A stretch of DNA of 64,000 nucleotides from Siphonodentalium dalli (taxonomy: Eukaryota > Mollusca > Scaphopoda > Gadilida > Siphonodentaliidae): assembly GCA_032622095.1 (NCBI GenBank), contig CP136061.1, positions 83,178,324 to 83,242,323 on the forward strand. Reading direction: 5' to 3'. Position numbers and translations under genes: made by a program. The notes beneath the pieces were generated by a model that saw only the letters and a list, made by a program, of their open reading frames with translations, ran no database searches and had not been told where the DNA came from. Positions 12,403 through 23,741 of this stretch are shown here, piece by piece (position 1 is the stretch's first letter; the number at the start of each line of letters is the position of its first letter).

Positions 12403-13165
12403 GTAAGCAATTACTTTTCTTAGAAACGTTCTTTAAGATCAATATATTTCTGATTTGTTCGCTGAATGGTATTGAATGATTTGCAAATTGATGTGTATAC
12501 AATAACATTAATTTATCAAGAAAATCATTTTATTATATACAAGTCTATATATGGCAAATATGGGAGTCAGATTACACATTTGAGATCCGGAATTTCAGCA
12601 TTTGATTTTTAATGAACCAAAACAGACAAAAACTCTAAAATCATTTAATACTTACTTCAAACAACACAAAAGAATGTCTGATCGATTATCACAGTGATAA
12701 ACTTAACATTTACAGTTTTGTGTTCTTTGGTAGTTTCATGGGAGCAACACTCTCCTGTTCTTTGCATGTACCCTGTTACCATTCTGGCTCACAAAGGCAA
12801 GTGATGTTTTGAAATCGTGATGACAGAACTGATTTTCATGTTGCAAAGAAACAAAAATTATCTAATATGAGTCTATTTATTTATAATAACTGTTAGCTTG
12901 CGCACCCATTAACAATGTACATCCAGAGTTTGGCTCTGAACGCTGAGTGCGATCATTATCAAATGGTCACTGGATCGTTTGGAATATTCTACAAAATTAA
13001 TAATCATGCTGACACTGTTATTAGGCACCTGAGAGTAGGTCCAATCTACTTCTCAAGGTAAGTTAAAATCTTATCAGTACTATTTATACAATATGTATGC
13101 AATTTGTCTGCTGAAATTGAACTCTTTTTCTAAGTTGCATTAATCATTAATATAATTTATCACAG

Positions 13166-13253
13166 GTGGCCAACAACAGCTGATTTGAAGAATGTTGTCA
13201 CAAGACTCTGCCTACTTTATCCATACCTGGCCGATGTCAATTCAACCTATAAC
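13166..13253 (+). CDS. exon 3 of SAM-module gene (module, part 2)
   Basis: Acceptor 'aatttatcacag' precedes 13166 and donor 'aac|gttagt' follows 13253. The 88-nt exon gives 'WPTTADLKNVVTRLCLLYPY' then 'LADVNSTYN'. The 'YP(S/T)xxxYxxVxxxLxxxYPxLxD' pattern is the usual continuation of the module in exon 2. The splice phase (one base plus 29 codons, ending in phase 0) is compatible with 12402 before it and 16246 after it. An alternative upstream exon around 12898-13057, open and followed by a GTAAGT donor, would also splice to 13166 but breaks the phase with 12402. I treat it as intronic. Confidence 0.6.
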
Positions 13254-14383
13254 GTTAGTAAAATTCTTATTACTAGGGTTCAAAGTAGATTGGGAGATTC
13301 GTCTTTATTTTAAACAGACATATGGTATTGATAAAATATATATGTTCCTCTTAACCGTCAGGGATTTGAAACCCAGTTGGTCATATTAGGGGAAAGACAG
13401 ACATACAGGTCTAGCATGAAATTGAGCGCCGTTGTATTATCAGTTCCATGTCCAAATTAACATTTAGAAAGCTAGCACAAATTGCAATCAATTAAAGGTT
13501 TTGTATTAATTTCTTGGCTATCCCAATAATTTTAATATTATTAATTTATTAGCTATTATTCTTATGGAATAACACATTTAGAGCATCACCTATCAATGTT
13601 AAAAAGACGAATGTGTGAAGAAAAGTTTTCCACAATGTATTTATTAACCATGCACTTCTGAGTGAAACTCCCCATGGAACATTAAACAAATGAATAAAGT
13701 AATTGATAATAGTACAATTAGCATGTTGTATTAAAATGATCTGACAAGTACTGGCTAGAGTTCCCATCTTCTGTGTCATCAGGTGAGCACTTGAGTTCCT
13801 AAAATATAACCTTTGAAACCACTTAATTGGTGGGGGTGTGTTCTGGCATAGTCCCAGTTTTCTCCTTTAAAGTAAGTGAGCACTCCAGTCTTTGACTGTC
13901 TCGTTACTGGATAAATCAAATGTTTTATGTAATATGAAATAATTGGCCCCAAAAAGAAAATTTGGGGGACTATAGAAACCTGCGGTGTTTGTCCATCACA
14001 AATGGTTTCTGGGCGATAATAGAAACCTGCATTGTCTGTCCATCTCAGATGGTTTCCGGGTGATAACTTTATTTTGTTATTGGATCAAAAGAAAATTTGG
14101 TATGCGAGTTTATCAGCTCAAAATACAGGTACATTTTAATATGGACTCGGTCCTCCCATTTTTGCCAGAGTTATTGACCTTTTTTACTCTAAATTTGGTA
14201 TGTGGATTAACCACATGAAGATACAGGCCAAGTTTGAATTCAGTCACGGCCGGATTTTGGATATTTTTGTTTCCGGGTGAATACTTTATTATGTTTGTTT
14301 CCAAATTTGGCATATGGATTACTCATGAAAATACAGATCAAGTTCGATTTTAGATTTGGTTTGCCCATTTTTACCTCAATTGT
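13254..14383. other. intron with dispersed bivalve-type repeats
   Basis: Between about 13960 and 14375 there are two or three diverged units with 'gatggtttc(t/c)gggtgata', 'tatgcgagtttatcagctca' and 'gccagagttattgacc', related to those near 7000. No gene is supported in 13254-13960. Confidence 0.4.
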
Positions 14384-16089
14384 TACCCCGCTGGACAAAA
14401 CAAGTGTCCACTTAACCGCGGTGCAGTTTGCGTTGCCACCGCGGCCGAACTGCAACTACACCGCGGCTCCACAAGCTGACTGCAGTTCGGCCGCGGTGTA
14501 CTTGCCGTTCTTGGAATGATGTTGAAAAACACAAAGAGGTAACCATAAATGAGGCTTGATTGAGGCCATTGTCTAAATACCGTCCGCAAGACGATCTATT
14601 ATATGTTTGAGGTCTAATCTGTCTGGTGACAAGGTGTGATGATCTTTTAAGTAGTCAACGTCCCACCAGTAAACTGTCATAAAATCAAGGTGTCATAATC
14701 CATCCTGATTAGAAAAGTCTCCCGCTGTTAATTTTTAGGCGACACGGAAGTGTGATGTTGCCAACAACAGACTCCATCTACCGTAGATTTGGCAGCACGT
14801 GTATTTTATTAGAATTCCGTACACACGTGGCAGCCTCATCATTAGATAATTGAATCACCATCCTGTCATTAAAGACTGATTATAAAATAAGGATTATGGT
14901 TTGTTGTCGCATCCTACTTTGAACTGTTTGTTGTTTTCTCTTGTTCAAATATATTTTTTTACATTAATTTAAACTATTATTTGGTTTGAATTATATACTG
15001 AACACATCCACCCATGTGGACCTCTCTTTGGAATTCACTGACGTCCATTGAATGTATAAAAATCTGCCAGAATTGTCTACATAATGAACAATAATACATA
15101 ATAAAGAGCGTTTGTGCGTGATAAGGTATTTTTCGCCCGCGAACATTTTATGAACCTAAATATTCAAATCCTTTCAATACCGTAGTCACTTTAAAGATAA
15201 AACCACGGCAGCATGCCAGTTGACCTTTGATAAAACTTGAAAGGTAATATCGAGGAGAAAGTGACATGTCACATTCCTGTTAACTCAAAACAGTTAGCAA
15301 ACAGTGTCGATTGCTAAAGTCCTCGCGCCCAATTTCTGAATAATGCTGACGACGTAATTGTAATTCACGTGCACCTGGCATTTGAGATATACAGATGTGC
15401 GCAAAATTAACGGCGATTATCAACCTCCCAATCAAGGGTTTCACTCACTTTTTGTGGCAATATACGTAAACAATGGATATATAACAAAATAAAAATTTAG
15501 TGATGCATGCATGGTTTATACATCCATTGAATAAAAGCGACCACGTGGTTCGTTTGTGTGGATTTGCAATAGATCGGATATGGGAGATCATGGGTAGGGA
15601 TGATTAGAATTGTGCTAAATTAATCGGTTTTCCGGGAAACACGTTACCAGAGCGCATCACTTCAACGAAACGGGAATATCTAAGAATGTACCGTACTTCC
15701 GTTGCGAAAACAAAAGTAACGTGGTTCTCTATTTTTTTATTGGCCTTTGATGACCTTAAAGCCGATATTATGTACGGATTTAAATTTCCTTTAAATAAAA
15801 ATACTAACCTTCGTATATTTCTACTGATAAAAACCATGTTTTCAACTTGAGAAAAAAACCAGGAATCTAACCCCGGTGTACATGCCGTTCGCCCGCGGTG
15901 TACTTGCCGTTCGGCCGTGGTGTACTTGCCGTTCGACCGCGGTGTATTTGCCGTTCGACCGCGGTGTACTTCCCGTTCGGCCGCGGTGTACTTCCCGTTC
16001 GGCCGCGGTGCTCAACCGCGGTTACACCAAGTGACGCCGCGGCAAGTACACCACGGTGGCAGTGGACACTTGTTTTGTCCAGCGGGGTA
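14384..16089. mobile_element. C-family element with TACCCCGCTGG inverted termini
   Basis: The left end TACCCCGCTGGACAAAACAA is mirrored at the right end (TTGTTTTGTCCAGCGGGGTA), 1,706 bp apart. Inside both ends are clusters of a GC-rich subterminal word (CCGCGGTGTACTTGCCGTTC and variants), about 130 bp on the left and 220 bp on the right. If the outer TA is the target duplication, the inverted repeats start with CCCCGC. The interior (about 14520-15860) has no convincing transposase frame, so this copy is non-autonomous. It sits in the intron between exons 13166-13253 and 16246-16410. Long open frames in the right arm are produced by the GC-rich repeats. Confidence 0.75.
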
Positions 16090-16245
16090 TACAAAGCCCC
16101 ACCTCCAAATGAAGCTACTCTTTGGGTGGGACACTGTTGCTGGGTGACTTTTTATTAATATTAAACATTGATTCTTCATATGCAAAAAACAAGTTTTATG
16201 TTCAGGAAGTGAACATGTACTCTAATTTCTCTCTCCATATTTCAG

Positions 16246-16410
16246 TCATCATTGGTTTCCAGCATAAAAATAAAGATGAACAAAATCAGGCATTGCATCA
16301 CGGACGATGTGCAAATCAATGAAACGAGAGTAAAGTTCACAAGACCTGGTGGTGGCTATAAACAGCCGGACACGACAAAAATTGTCAGAAAGACTTACAT
16401 TCCAACAACG
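16246..16410 (+). CDS. exon 4 of SAM-module gene (module, part 3)
   Basis: Acceptor 'ctccatatttcag' precedes 16246; donor 'acaacg|gttagtg' follows 16410. The exon is 165 nt, 55 codons, phase 0 on both sides, matching exon 13166-13253. It encodes 'SSLVSSIKIKMNKIRHCIT', then 'VKFTRPGGGYK' and 'KTYIPTT'. A basic '(S/W)xxSIKxKMxxxR' helix followed by a short charged stretch is the normal end of the module begun in exons 2 and 3. In phase and in order, the three exons make one continuous domain of about 145 residues. I expect further exons downstream. The candidate at 21843-21936 does not splice in phase directly to this exon, so at least one exon is missing or unrecognised. Confidence 0.6.
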
Positions 16411-17512
16411 GTTAGTGTTGAAAAATACTAGGTCTCTCTTTAATATAAATACTCACAATAGAAATACTGGTGTTTATAGCAGATAAAGTAAGCTTTAGAA
16501 CCATTGCCTCTAACTTTTGTTAGTCTGATTGTCCCCTTCACAGAAGATCTCCCGACATTCACTTGATGGACAGAAATAACACACCAGTGTTTTTGGTGAT
16601 TTACTTTATCATCAAAATTGTAACAAAATAAACATTAAAAGTACGGGAGTCCTTGGCGGCGGGTGTCCTTGAAAATATTTACAAGTGTGACCATTGTTAT
16701 CTAAACAAAAGCATAACAAGTTACTTTTCTGGTGTTTGTTTATATTATGATGGTAAACATAAAGAGCGTTCTTGGTTGGTGAATTCCTGATATGGAACTA
16801 ATAAAGAGTGTTTATATCATTTGTGTGTGATTAGCCAGTAGCATTGTGCTGACTTCTGTAACACAATCAGGCTAATTCTTAGGTAAATATAGTAGGTCTT
16901 TATGTTAGCATGCTGTTTATGCGATGGTCATGGTATATATGAACGAAACTGTATGCATTTTCCGGTTTACGGTGTTTTCAACAAATATGAATATTTTCGA
17001 CCTGTAGGCCTCACGTGCCTTTAAAAGAGCAATAATTTTCTGGAGAGTTTAATATAACTATCCACTTCTTTGTTTACATTTTGTTTTGCGTTAACTTTAG
17101 CATATCAGCGATGTGTTGTTTGTACTGTTGTCTTAGATTATTGTAATTTGGGCACATCTGGGCTTGGAAAATACTATTTAAAATATAGACCAAATGTTTG
17201 CATTTGGTTTTCGAGAATGATAAATTGCAAAAAAGTTTTTCATTGAACATATCAAATTTAACATTTCAGTGTCTCAGTACTCATGTGGGCAATCACATGG
17301 TTTTGAGGTTGGCGAGTACCACACGTTCAAAATGTGCAACCGCACAAAATTTTTATGTATTAGAGTACTGACACAAACCAAAGGATTTTTTGTAACAATT
17401 TGACCAAAGTTTCCACTGAGATATTCGTGGATTGTACCAAGTACATTCATCGTGGAGTATCTTAAGACTGACAACTTTGGTCAGAATGTTGGAACAAACA
17501 ATGAGTGTGGCC
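16411..17512. other. intron, one weak exon-like stretch
   Basis: AT-rich with no repeat I can name. An acceptor-like 'aacatttcag' near 17260-17270 is followed by about 45 open codons containing three Cys, ending in TGA near 17402. I could not match it to anything and do not call it a gene. Confidence 0.3.
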
Positions 17513-17750
17513 TGTTACGCCAGCTTTTGAAGTAACTGACCACTTTTGAAGTAGGTCTCCACCTTTGAAGTAAAAAACGCCAGCTTTTGAAGTAACTCAC
17601 CACTTTTGTAATAAAATCGCCAGCTTTTGTAGTAAATTGAGGTCTCCGCTTTTGAAGTAAAAAACGCCAGCTTTTGTAGTAAAAAAACTAGGTCTCCACT
17701 TTTGTAATAACAAAATTACAGCTTTTGAAGTAAACTGACTACATTTTGAC
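17513..17750. repeat. left subterminal repeat array of the 4.3-kb element
   Basis: Tandem but irregular copies of 'ccagcttttgaagtaa', 'ccacttttgaagtag' and 'cagcttttgtagtaaa', interspersed with 'aggtctcc'. The same blocks in reverse complement form 21455-21817. Multiple copies of a short word near the ends would be typical transposase-binding sites (inference). Confidence 0.8.
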
Positions 17751-17785
17751 GGGCGCTAAACGATTTTCATGACAAAGTCAACCGG

Positions 17786-18710
17786 ATAATCCATAGTGGC
17801 TATCGCCCATACGAGTGTGACTTGTGACTGAATATATTTAATGAGTCCAGTTCCATGACAAAAGAATCCACACCGTTAATCGACCATACGAGTGTGACGT
17901 GGTTTGAATAGCTTTCAGTCATACCAACACAAGAGAAACAGTCAATCGTCCATACGCGTGTGACGTGTACCAAAATGCACTTAGTGAGTCCGGTTCAGTG
18001 ACAAAAGAATCCACACCGGTAATCGACCATATGCATGTGACGTGGTTCGAATATCCTTCAGTCATACCAACACAAGAGAAATCACACAGTCAATCGCCCA
18101 TACACGTGTGACGTGTACCAAAAGGCACATAGTGAGTCCGGTTCCGTGACAAAAGTATCCACACTGGTAATCGACCATATGCATGTGACGAGGTTCGAAT
18201 ATCCTTCAGTCATACCAACACAAGAGAAATCACACAGTCAATCGTCCATACGCGTGTGACGTGTACCAAAAGGCACTTAGTGAGTCCGGTTCCGTGACAA
18301 AAGAATCCACACTGGTAATCGACCATATGCATGTGACGAGGTTCGAATATCATTCAGTCATACGAAGACAAGAGAAATCACACAGTCAATCGCCCATACG
18401 CATGTGACGTGTACCAAAAGGCACTTAGTGAGTCCGGTTCCGTGACAAAAGAATCCACACCCGTAATCGACCATATGCATGTGACGTGGTTCGAATAGCG
18501 TTCAGTCATAACAGCAGAAGATAATTTATAGAGTCAATCGCCCATATAAGTGTGACGTGTACCGAACGGCATTTAGTGAGTCAGTTTCCCTGCCTAAGCA
18601 TATGAACACACATAGGTGATCAATCATACGAGTATATAATATTGTTCCCAGTCAGCCTGACAGCCCACACTATTGAATGCCCTTACAAGTGCGACCGTTG
18701 TCAGAAGAAG
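17786..18710 (+). pseudogene. degenerate C2H2 zinc-finger array, left arm
   Basis: Units repeat every 148 bp (starts of 'gagtc' at 17986, 18134, 18282, 18430, 18578). Each unit holds the remains of two C2H2 fingers. In one frame 'RIHTVNRPYECDV' can be read at about 17863-17901, and 'QHKRNHTVNRPYACDV' in the alternate half-unit: the H-linker-RPYxCD core of a C2H2 array. The second Cys and most of the helix are damaged, and two 84-bp fingers are shortened to 148 bp, so the frame shifts from finger to finger. A better preserved finger remnant, 'HTIECPYKCDRCQKKF', lies at about 18665-18710. It cannot encode a working protein. Confidence 0.75.
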
Positions 18711-18835
18711 TTCGATGTTACATTGAGTCAGACAAGACTGAAGACGTTTTGTCAGTCCAGTAAGATGACGACATATATAGTTTCTCGAAATTAGGTGATG
18801 TATTAGTTCCAACGGAAAATAGTTGGTATATTTAT

Positions 18836-20390
18836 TATTGGCCTCACTTTTAATTGCATATTCGTACCCTCGAAATTAGGTGACCCGACGCGTTAGGGAC
18901 AGCAGAAAATGTTTGGTTTATTAGATTCGTCTCTGGAAGGCGACATTAACAACAATTTTCAATCATTAAAATTATGTCACATAACCGAAGTATTATAACT
19001 ACGTCAAACGTGGCCAGCTATAACACACGGGAGCCAGTAATGTGTTGTGTGGAAACCGTTGGGTTCACATACACTCTGATGATTGAGTATATAAAATAAC
19101 GGATTCGGTGGCATTATGTCGCTATACAGGGAAAGTTAAACTTTCAAATCTCAATGTTCTTGATGCTAAAAGGTTCAGTCTCCTTTCAAAATTTATTCAA
19201 CACAATATACGAATACAATTAATTATTCTATTGTCAATTGTCAGGCACAGCAATACAAAATGAAACGCATAACAAAATTAAGAATGAATGGAACAATGTT
19301 GTTGATGTAGTTAAATAATAATTAGTCAAATTTATCCTCAACCTCCCCTTAGACGCTATAGTTCTTGAATAGTTATGAATAATATTGTATAGCTTGATCC
19401 CTTATCGCCTCTCATCCACATCAACAATTCTGCAATCTGAATCTGTTTTGTTTATTATGGTCAATAAATGAAATAAATATTCTATTCTGAAGACAATATA
19501 TGATGGTATACATATTTACTATTGCTATGTTGCACCTATCAATTGGGGTCAGACTAAGTGGTGTACTATAGTCAGAGAAGGTTGAGGTGTCTCACGGACT
19601 GATAACTTAACATAAAAACAATGGTGAATTATTTTGAGATCACTGGTCGATCATGATTGATATCTAGATCTACAATGTAGCTCATAATTACTACTCCCCT
19701 CATTTTCAACTACGTTAGTTATAAACGCCCAGACCGTGCGCTGCTCGCAATGTGGTAACCCCTTTCCAAAAAAAAAACTAAATACCAAATGCAGAACAAA
19801 ATTACGACAATGAATTTATTGATATACTGCAAACCATCGGTGCACGCTGGGATTGATGAGCAATTATGTATAACACCAAATAGAATATATGCCAGTCCCT
19901 TCCCAATAGTATTGCCCTCGACTTACCAGCAACTTACCGTAACATACCTGCCCTATTCAGGGCAACACCAGTTACTGGCGATTGTGGCCAATGTTGACAC
20001 CTCCCACTCGCAGAGGACTCACATTCAACAATGCAATAGCAGGCATAGCTACCACATGGTATAATACACGCTCGGAACACGGGCTCCACTGGCCGCCATG
20101 GAGAATCACCACAGCATAACGCCTGAACATTAAATGTTATGATAAAACATTACAACTGTAGCGCCCAAAGAGGCCGGATCTACACAGCGATATGGTATGC
20201 GATTTTCTTGTTATCCTGTTCCCTCTTTTGAAGGTTCTAGAGCTGTCACGAAGTCTCGAACGATATAACACAATCCCGTAACAGACGTGAGTATGTTCAA
20301 TAATTTAGTTTGTAATTCCAGGAACAATTATCTCTCGTTATTAAAGTGTCCAAATGAGATTGTATTTCAGTTGTAAATTGAATGAACATC
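18836..20390. other. loop of the 4.3-kb element, no gene recognised
   Basis: The loop holds no open frame I can assign. A stretch around 19900-20110 is less AT-rich than its surroundings and looks like part of another dispersed repeat ('ccctattcagggcaacacc', 'gaacacgggctccactgg'), but I cannot name it. Confidence 0.35.
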
Positions 20391-20439
20391 TTTGACTAAC
20401 TATTTTCCGTTGTAACTGATACATTTGTCACGTCCCCCA

Positions 20440-21430
20440 ATTTTGAGGAAATATACATGTTGCCATGTTACTGGACTGACAGAACGTCTTCAGACACACA
20501 TCTTGTCACCAGCGTGGATTCTCTTATATATTGTAAGACTCACGGTCATGGCGAACTTCTAACAAACGTCGCACCTATAAGGTCGGTCACCAGTGTGGAT
20601 CGTCAGGTTGACGGACAGACTGGGAACAACATTGCATACTCGTATGATTGACCACCTATGTGTGTTCGCATGTGCTTAGGCAAGGAACCGGACTAACTAA
20701 ATGCCTTTCTGGTACACGTCACACGTGTATGGGCGATTGACTGTGTGATTTCTCTGGTGTTGGTATGATTGGAGGATATTCAAACCACGTCACACTCGTA
20801 TGGTCGATCACCTGTGTGGATTCTTTTGTCACGGAACCGGACTCACTAAGTGCCTTTTGGTACAAGTCACACGTGTATGGGCGATTGACTGTGATTTCTC
20901 TTGTGTTGGTATGATTGGAGGCTATTCAAACCACGTCACACTCGTATGGTCGATGACCTGTGTGGATTCTTTTTGTCACGGAATCGGACTCACTAATTGC
21001 CTTTTGGTACACGTCACACGTGTATGGACGATTGACTGTGTGATTTCTCTTGTGATGGTATAACTGAAAGCTATTCAAACCACGTCACACTCGTATGGCC
21101 GATTACCGGTGTAGATTATTTTGTCACGGAACCGGACTCACTAAATGCCTTTTTATACACGTCACACGTGTATGGGCGATTGCCTGTGATTTCTCTTTTG
21201 TTCGTATGATTGGAGGCTATTCATATCACGTCACACTCGTATGGTCGATCACTTGTGTGGAATCTTTTGTCACGGAACCGGACTCACTAAGTGCCTTTTG
21301 GTACACGTCACACGTGTATGGGCGATTGACTGTGTGATTTCTCTTGTGTTGGCATGACTGAAAGCTATTCAAACCACGTCACACTCGTATGGGCGATGGC
21401 CACTATGGATTATCGGGTTGACTTTGTCAT
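20440..21430 (-). pseudogene. degenerate C2H2 zinc-finger array, right arm (mirror copy)
   Basis: The reverse complement of the left array: 'ggaaccggact' words recur at 20684, 20833, 20980, 21128 and 21274 (spacing 146-149 bp), with 'cacactcgtatggtcgat' and 'cacacgtgtatgggcgatt' alternating. Read on the minus strand it gives the same RPYxCDV cores. The two arms have diverged by scattered substitutions and one- or two-base indels. The inverted arrangement is therefore old, or was copied by a process that tolerates errors. Confidence 0.75.
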
Positions 21431-21454
21431 GAAAATCCTTCAGCGCCCGTCAAA

Positions 21455-21817
21455 ATGTATTGAGTCAGTTTACTTCAAAAGCTGTAATTTTGTTATTACA
21501 AAAGTGGAGACCTAGTTTTTTTTGCTACAAAAGCTGGCGTTTTTTACTTCAAAAGCGGAGACCTCACTTTACTACAAAAGCTGGCGATTTTATTACAAAA
21601 GTGGTGAGTTACTTCAAAAGCTGGCGTTTTTTACTTCAAAAGTGGAGACCTACTTCAAAAGTGGTAATTACTTCAAAAGCTGGCGTAACACACTTTACTA
21701 CAAAAGCTGGCGATTTTATTACAAAAGTGGTGAGTTACTTCAAAAGCTGGCGTTTTTTACTTCAAAAGTGGAGACCTACTTCAAAAGTGGTAATTTACTT
21801 CAAAAGCTGGCGTAACA
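21455..21817. repeat. right subterminal repeat array of the 4.3-kb element
   Basis: Reverse complement of 17513-17750, extended by a local duplication. The last about 120 bp (21697-21817) repeat the preceding block (about 21570-21690), including the 'gctggcgtaaca' end word, so the right arm carries two copies of the terminus. Confidence 0.75.
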
Positions 21818-21842
21818 TCATGTCATGAATCTTTAATCTTAG

Positions 21843-21936
21843 CTACGCACACAGATATTATATTCCACCAGTACAAAACCTGGGAACTTTTTGATGTTGT
21901 GACAGGGAAGTTTATAACATTGAAAAAACAGCGCAG
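21843..21936 (+). CDS. candidate exon, function unknown
   Basis: Acceptor 'gaatctttaatcttag' precedes 21843 and donor 'cgcag|gtaatg' follows 21936. One frame is open (two bases plus 30 codons plus two bases) and reads 'THTDIIFHQYKTWELFDVV' then 'TGKFITLKKQRR'; the other two frames have stops. It may be a later exon of the SAM-module gene on the same strand, but the phase does not join directly to 16410. I recognise no domain. It starts only 26 bp after the end of the inverted-repeat element. Confidence 0.35.
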
Positions 21937-21966
21937 GTAATGTAATTCTTAGTTAATGCCTGTTTC

Positions 21967-22618
21967 TTAAAGGGGTACTGTACCCGAATTTCAATAAATT
22001 CCCGGTGACAATAGCGATCTAATATGAATATTATATTATAAAATAACTAATTTGAGTCGACGATGTCTACTGAAAACGTTCCGGTTAACAGGCTATTGTA
22101 AAAGTAAAATTGAATTATTTAATATAAATTCATTTATGGCTGGAGTCATAAAATGGAGAATTATGCCATTACGAGTTACCGTTCTTGATATCGCATATGT
22201 TGTGTGTCTTTTATCGACGGCCGTTCGCGAACTTTATTGAGTTGCAAACAAAACATGTTACGTGCAAAAGAAGGCCCGTTATAACCGATTCGGAAAAAAA
22301 GGAGAAAGAAACAAGAGTCATAAAGCGTCAAGTATTTTATAGGGAGTGAGATTGTTCGATGGAAGAGATTGAATGCATCAATCGAAGCTGTGAGCAATGA
22401 ACTTCCGCTTCTTCATGCGACCTGCGTTTTCTCCGGTGAAGGTCAAAAACATGGCGCGTAGTTTGAAATCGTAATATTTTTGTTTCCAAGATCAATATTT
22501 TCTTCGCTAAATTAGGTTTATACGAAACTCATATAACACGAACACAATCTAACTTGAACGTTATTTCAATGGGAGTAAATAAAAAAATCGCCTATCTTTG
22601 TGTACAGTACCCCTTTAA
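21967..22618. mobile_element. MITE family B, TTAA-flanked
   Basis: A 652-bp element with ends TTAAAGGGGTACTGTAC and GTACAGTACCCCTTTAA. Like family A it is bounded by TTAA, but the sequence is unrelated beyond that. The interior has no transposase. A diverged right portion of the same family lies at about 38640-38827. TTAA plus an AGGGG-type start suggests a Kolobok- or piggyBac-like source (inference). Confidence 0.8.
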
Positions 22619-23176
22619 TAAGGTATCTCACTGTAGGTGAAGGTCCCACTCAAAATTGTGTGACTTTGTGAGCAATTTTGCTTTGCGTTGCGTTGCCTAC
22701 AATAATGGAATTTCTCCCTGGTAATTATTTCAATGTTTATTGCGATAATAGCGCACAATAGTCACACAAAAAACATGCAATCTCAAGCTGGGACCTCCCC
22801 TACGGTGAAGTAAGTTATTGAGGAGCAAGTATTAACAAAGAAATATATTTCCTCATTTCCCTGCCTTGTTTGTTCAATGTTATAAAGTTCCCTGTTGTAC
22901 ATGTACTAGTAACTGATCAGAACATGAACAAGTTCCCAGGTTTTGTTCTGGTGGAATATGATCTCTGCGAACATAGCTGGAGTAGAGATTCATGACACGA
23001 TCTACTCTTGAGTGTCTAATGATTATCATGTACATGTTGCACTGTATTCTGTATTTTTTCACTGTCAAATGTGTGACCCTACTTATTCCTAAACTATTTC
23101 TATATTATCATTTGAAACAGAAAAGATGTGCAGGTGCAGTAATCAAATCCAAAATATAATTTGCAAATGTAGAACA
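22619..23176. other. no supported feature
   Basis: AT-rich non-coding sequence; a short 'tacatgtactagtaac' word is the only notable motif. Confidence 0.4.
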
Positions 23177-23740
23177 TTAAAGATGGATTATCTCTTTAAA
23201 TAACAAATTTTAAAGGTGGATTATCTCTTTGTAAACATGTATTATATAGTTACCGGGGTATAAAATATTAGATCTGAATCGAAGACTCCTGTCCGGAAAT
23301 GCTTCTATCGATTAATATTAATTTTATTTCGAATATTTTCTGGTCTAAAAAGGTGTGTTTGTTCAGCTAACGAACAATATTGGTTACTGTTAACAGAGAC
23401 CAGAAATTATATTGTGCAATTTTGTCACAAATAAACGTTAATTATACTCATTATCGCTTATATCTGTGGAACAAAACAGAACAAACAACCAATCTGTGAC
23501 ATTTGGCATTCGTTGCGTAGCCGTAGGAACAGCCCAGTGCCCTATATCGCAATACGGTCTCATCCGTATGGTCGGTTCTAAAAATAGTAACATAAATGGG
23601 CCCGATTTAATATTCGAAATAAAATCAATATTAATTGATAGAAGCTTTTCCGGACATAGGACTTCAGTTCATATCTATTATTTTATACCCACGCAACTAT
23701 TTAAAATTTGTTATTTAAAGAGATAATCCATCATCTTTAC
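23177..23740. mobile_element. MITE family A copy A2, inserted into another A-end
   Basis: At 23177 a family-A left end begins (TTAAAGATGGATTATCTCTT), but about 32 bp later, at a TTAA inside it (near 23209), a second family-A element starts (TTAAAGGTGGATTATCTC) and runs to about 23740. The right end is slightly disturbed ('ccatcatctttac'). The nested start shows that the family integrates at TTAA. Confidence 0.75.
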
Positions 23741-23741
23741 T

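Larger units (their letters stand above)
17513..21817. mobile_element. 4.3-kb inverted-repeat element with zinc-finger-derived arms
   Basis: Ends are TGTTACGCCAGCTTTTGAAG and CTTCAAAAGCTGGCGTAACA. Each arm, from outside inwards, has about 240-360 bp of short subterminal repeats (CTTTTGAAGTAA, CTTTTGTAGTAA, CTTTTGTAATAA), a short unique stretch ending near 'gacgggcgct', about five 148-bp units of degenerate C2H2 coding DNA, and a last finger remnant. The arms are mirror images and end near 18835 and 20390; a loop of about 1.55 kb separates them. No transposase is visible and no clear target duplication was found, so the type is unknown. It lies downstream of the SAM-module exons, probably in an intron. 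Confidence 0.75.

Noticed and set aside
12898-13057. Open exon-like stretch with a GTAAGT donor
   Set aside because: It would break the reading phase between exons 12217-12402 and 13166-13253, which join perfectly without it. Kept only as a possible alternative first exon.
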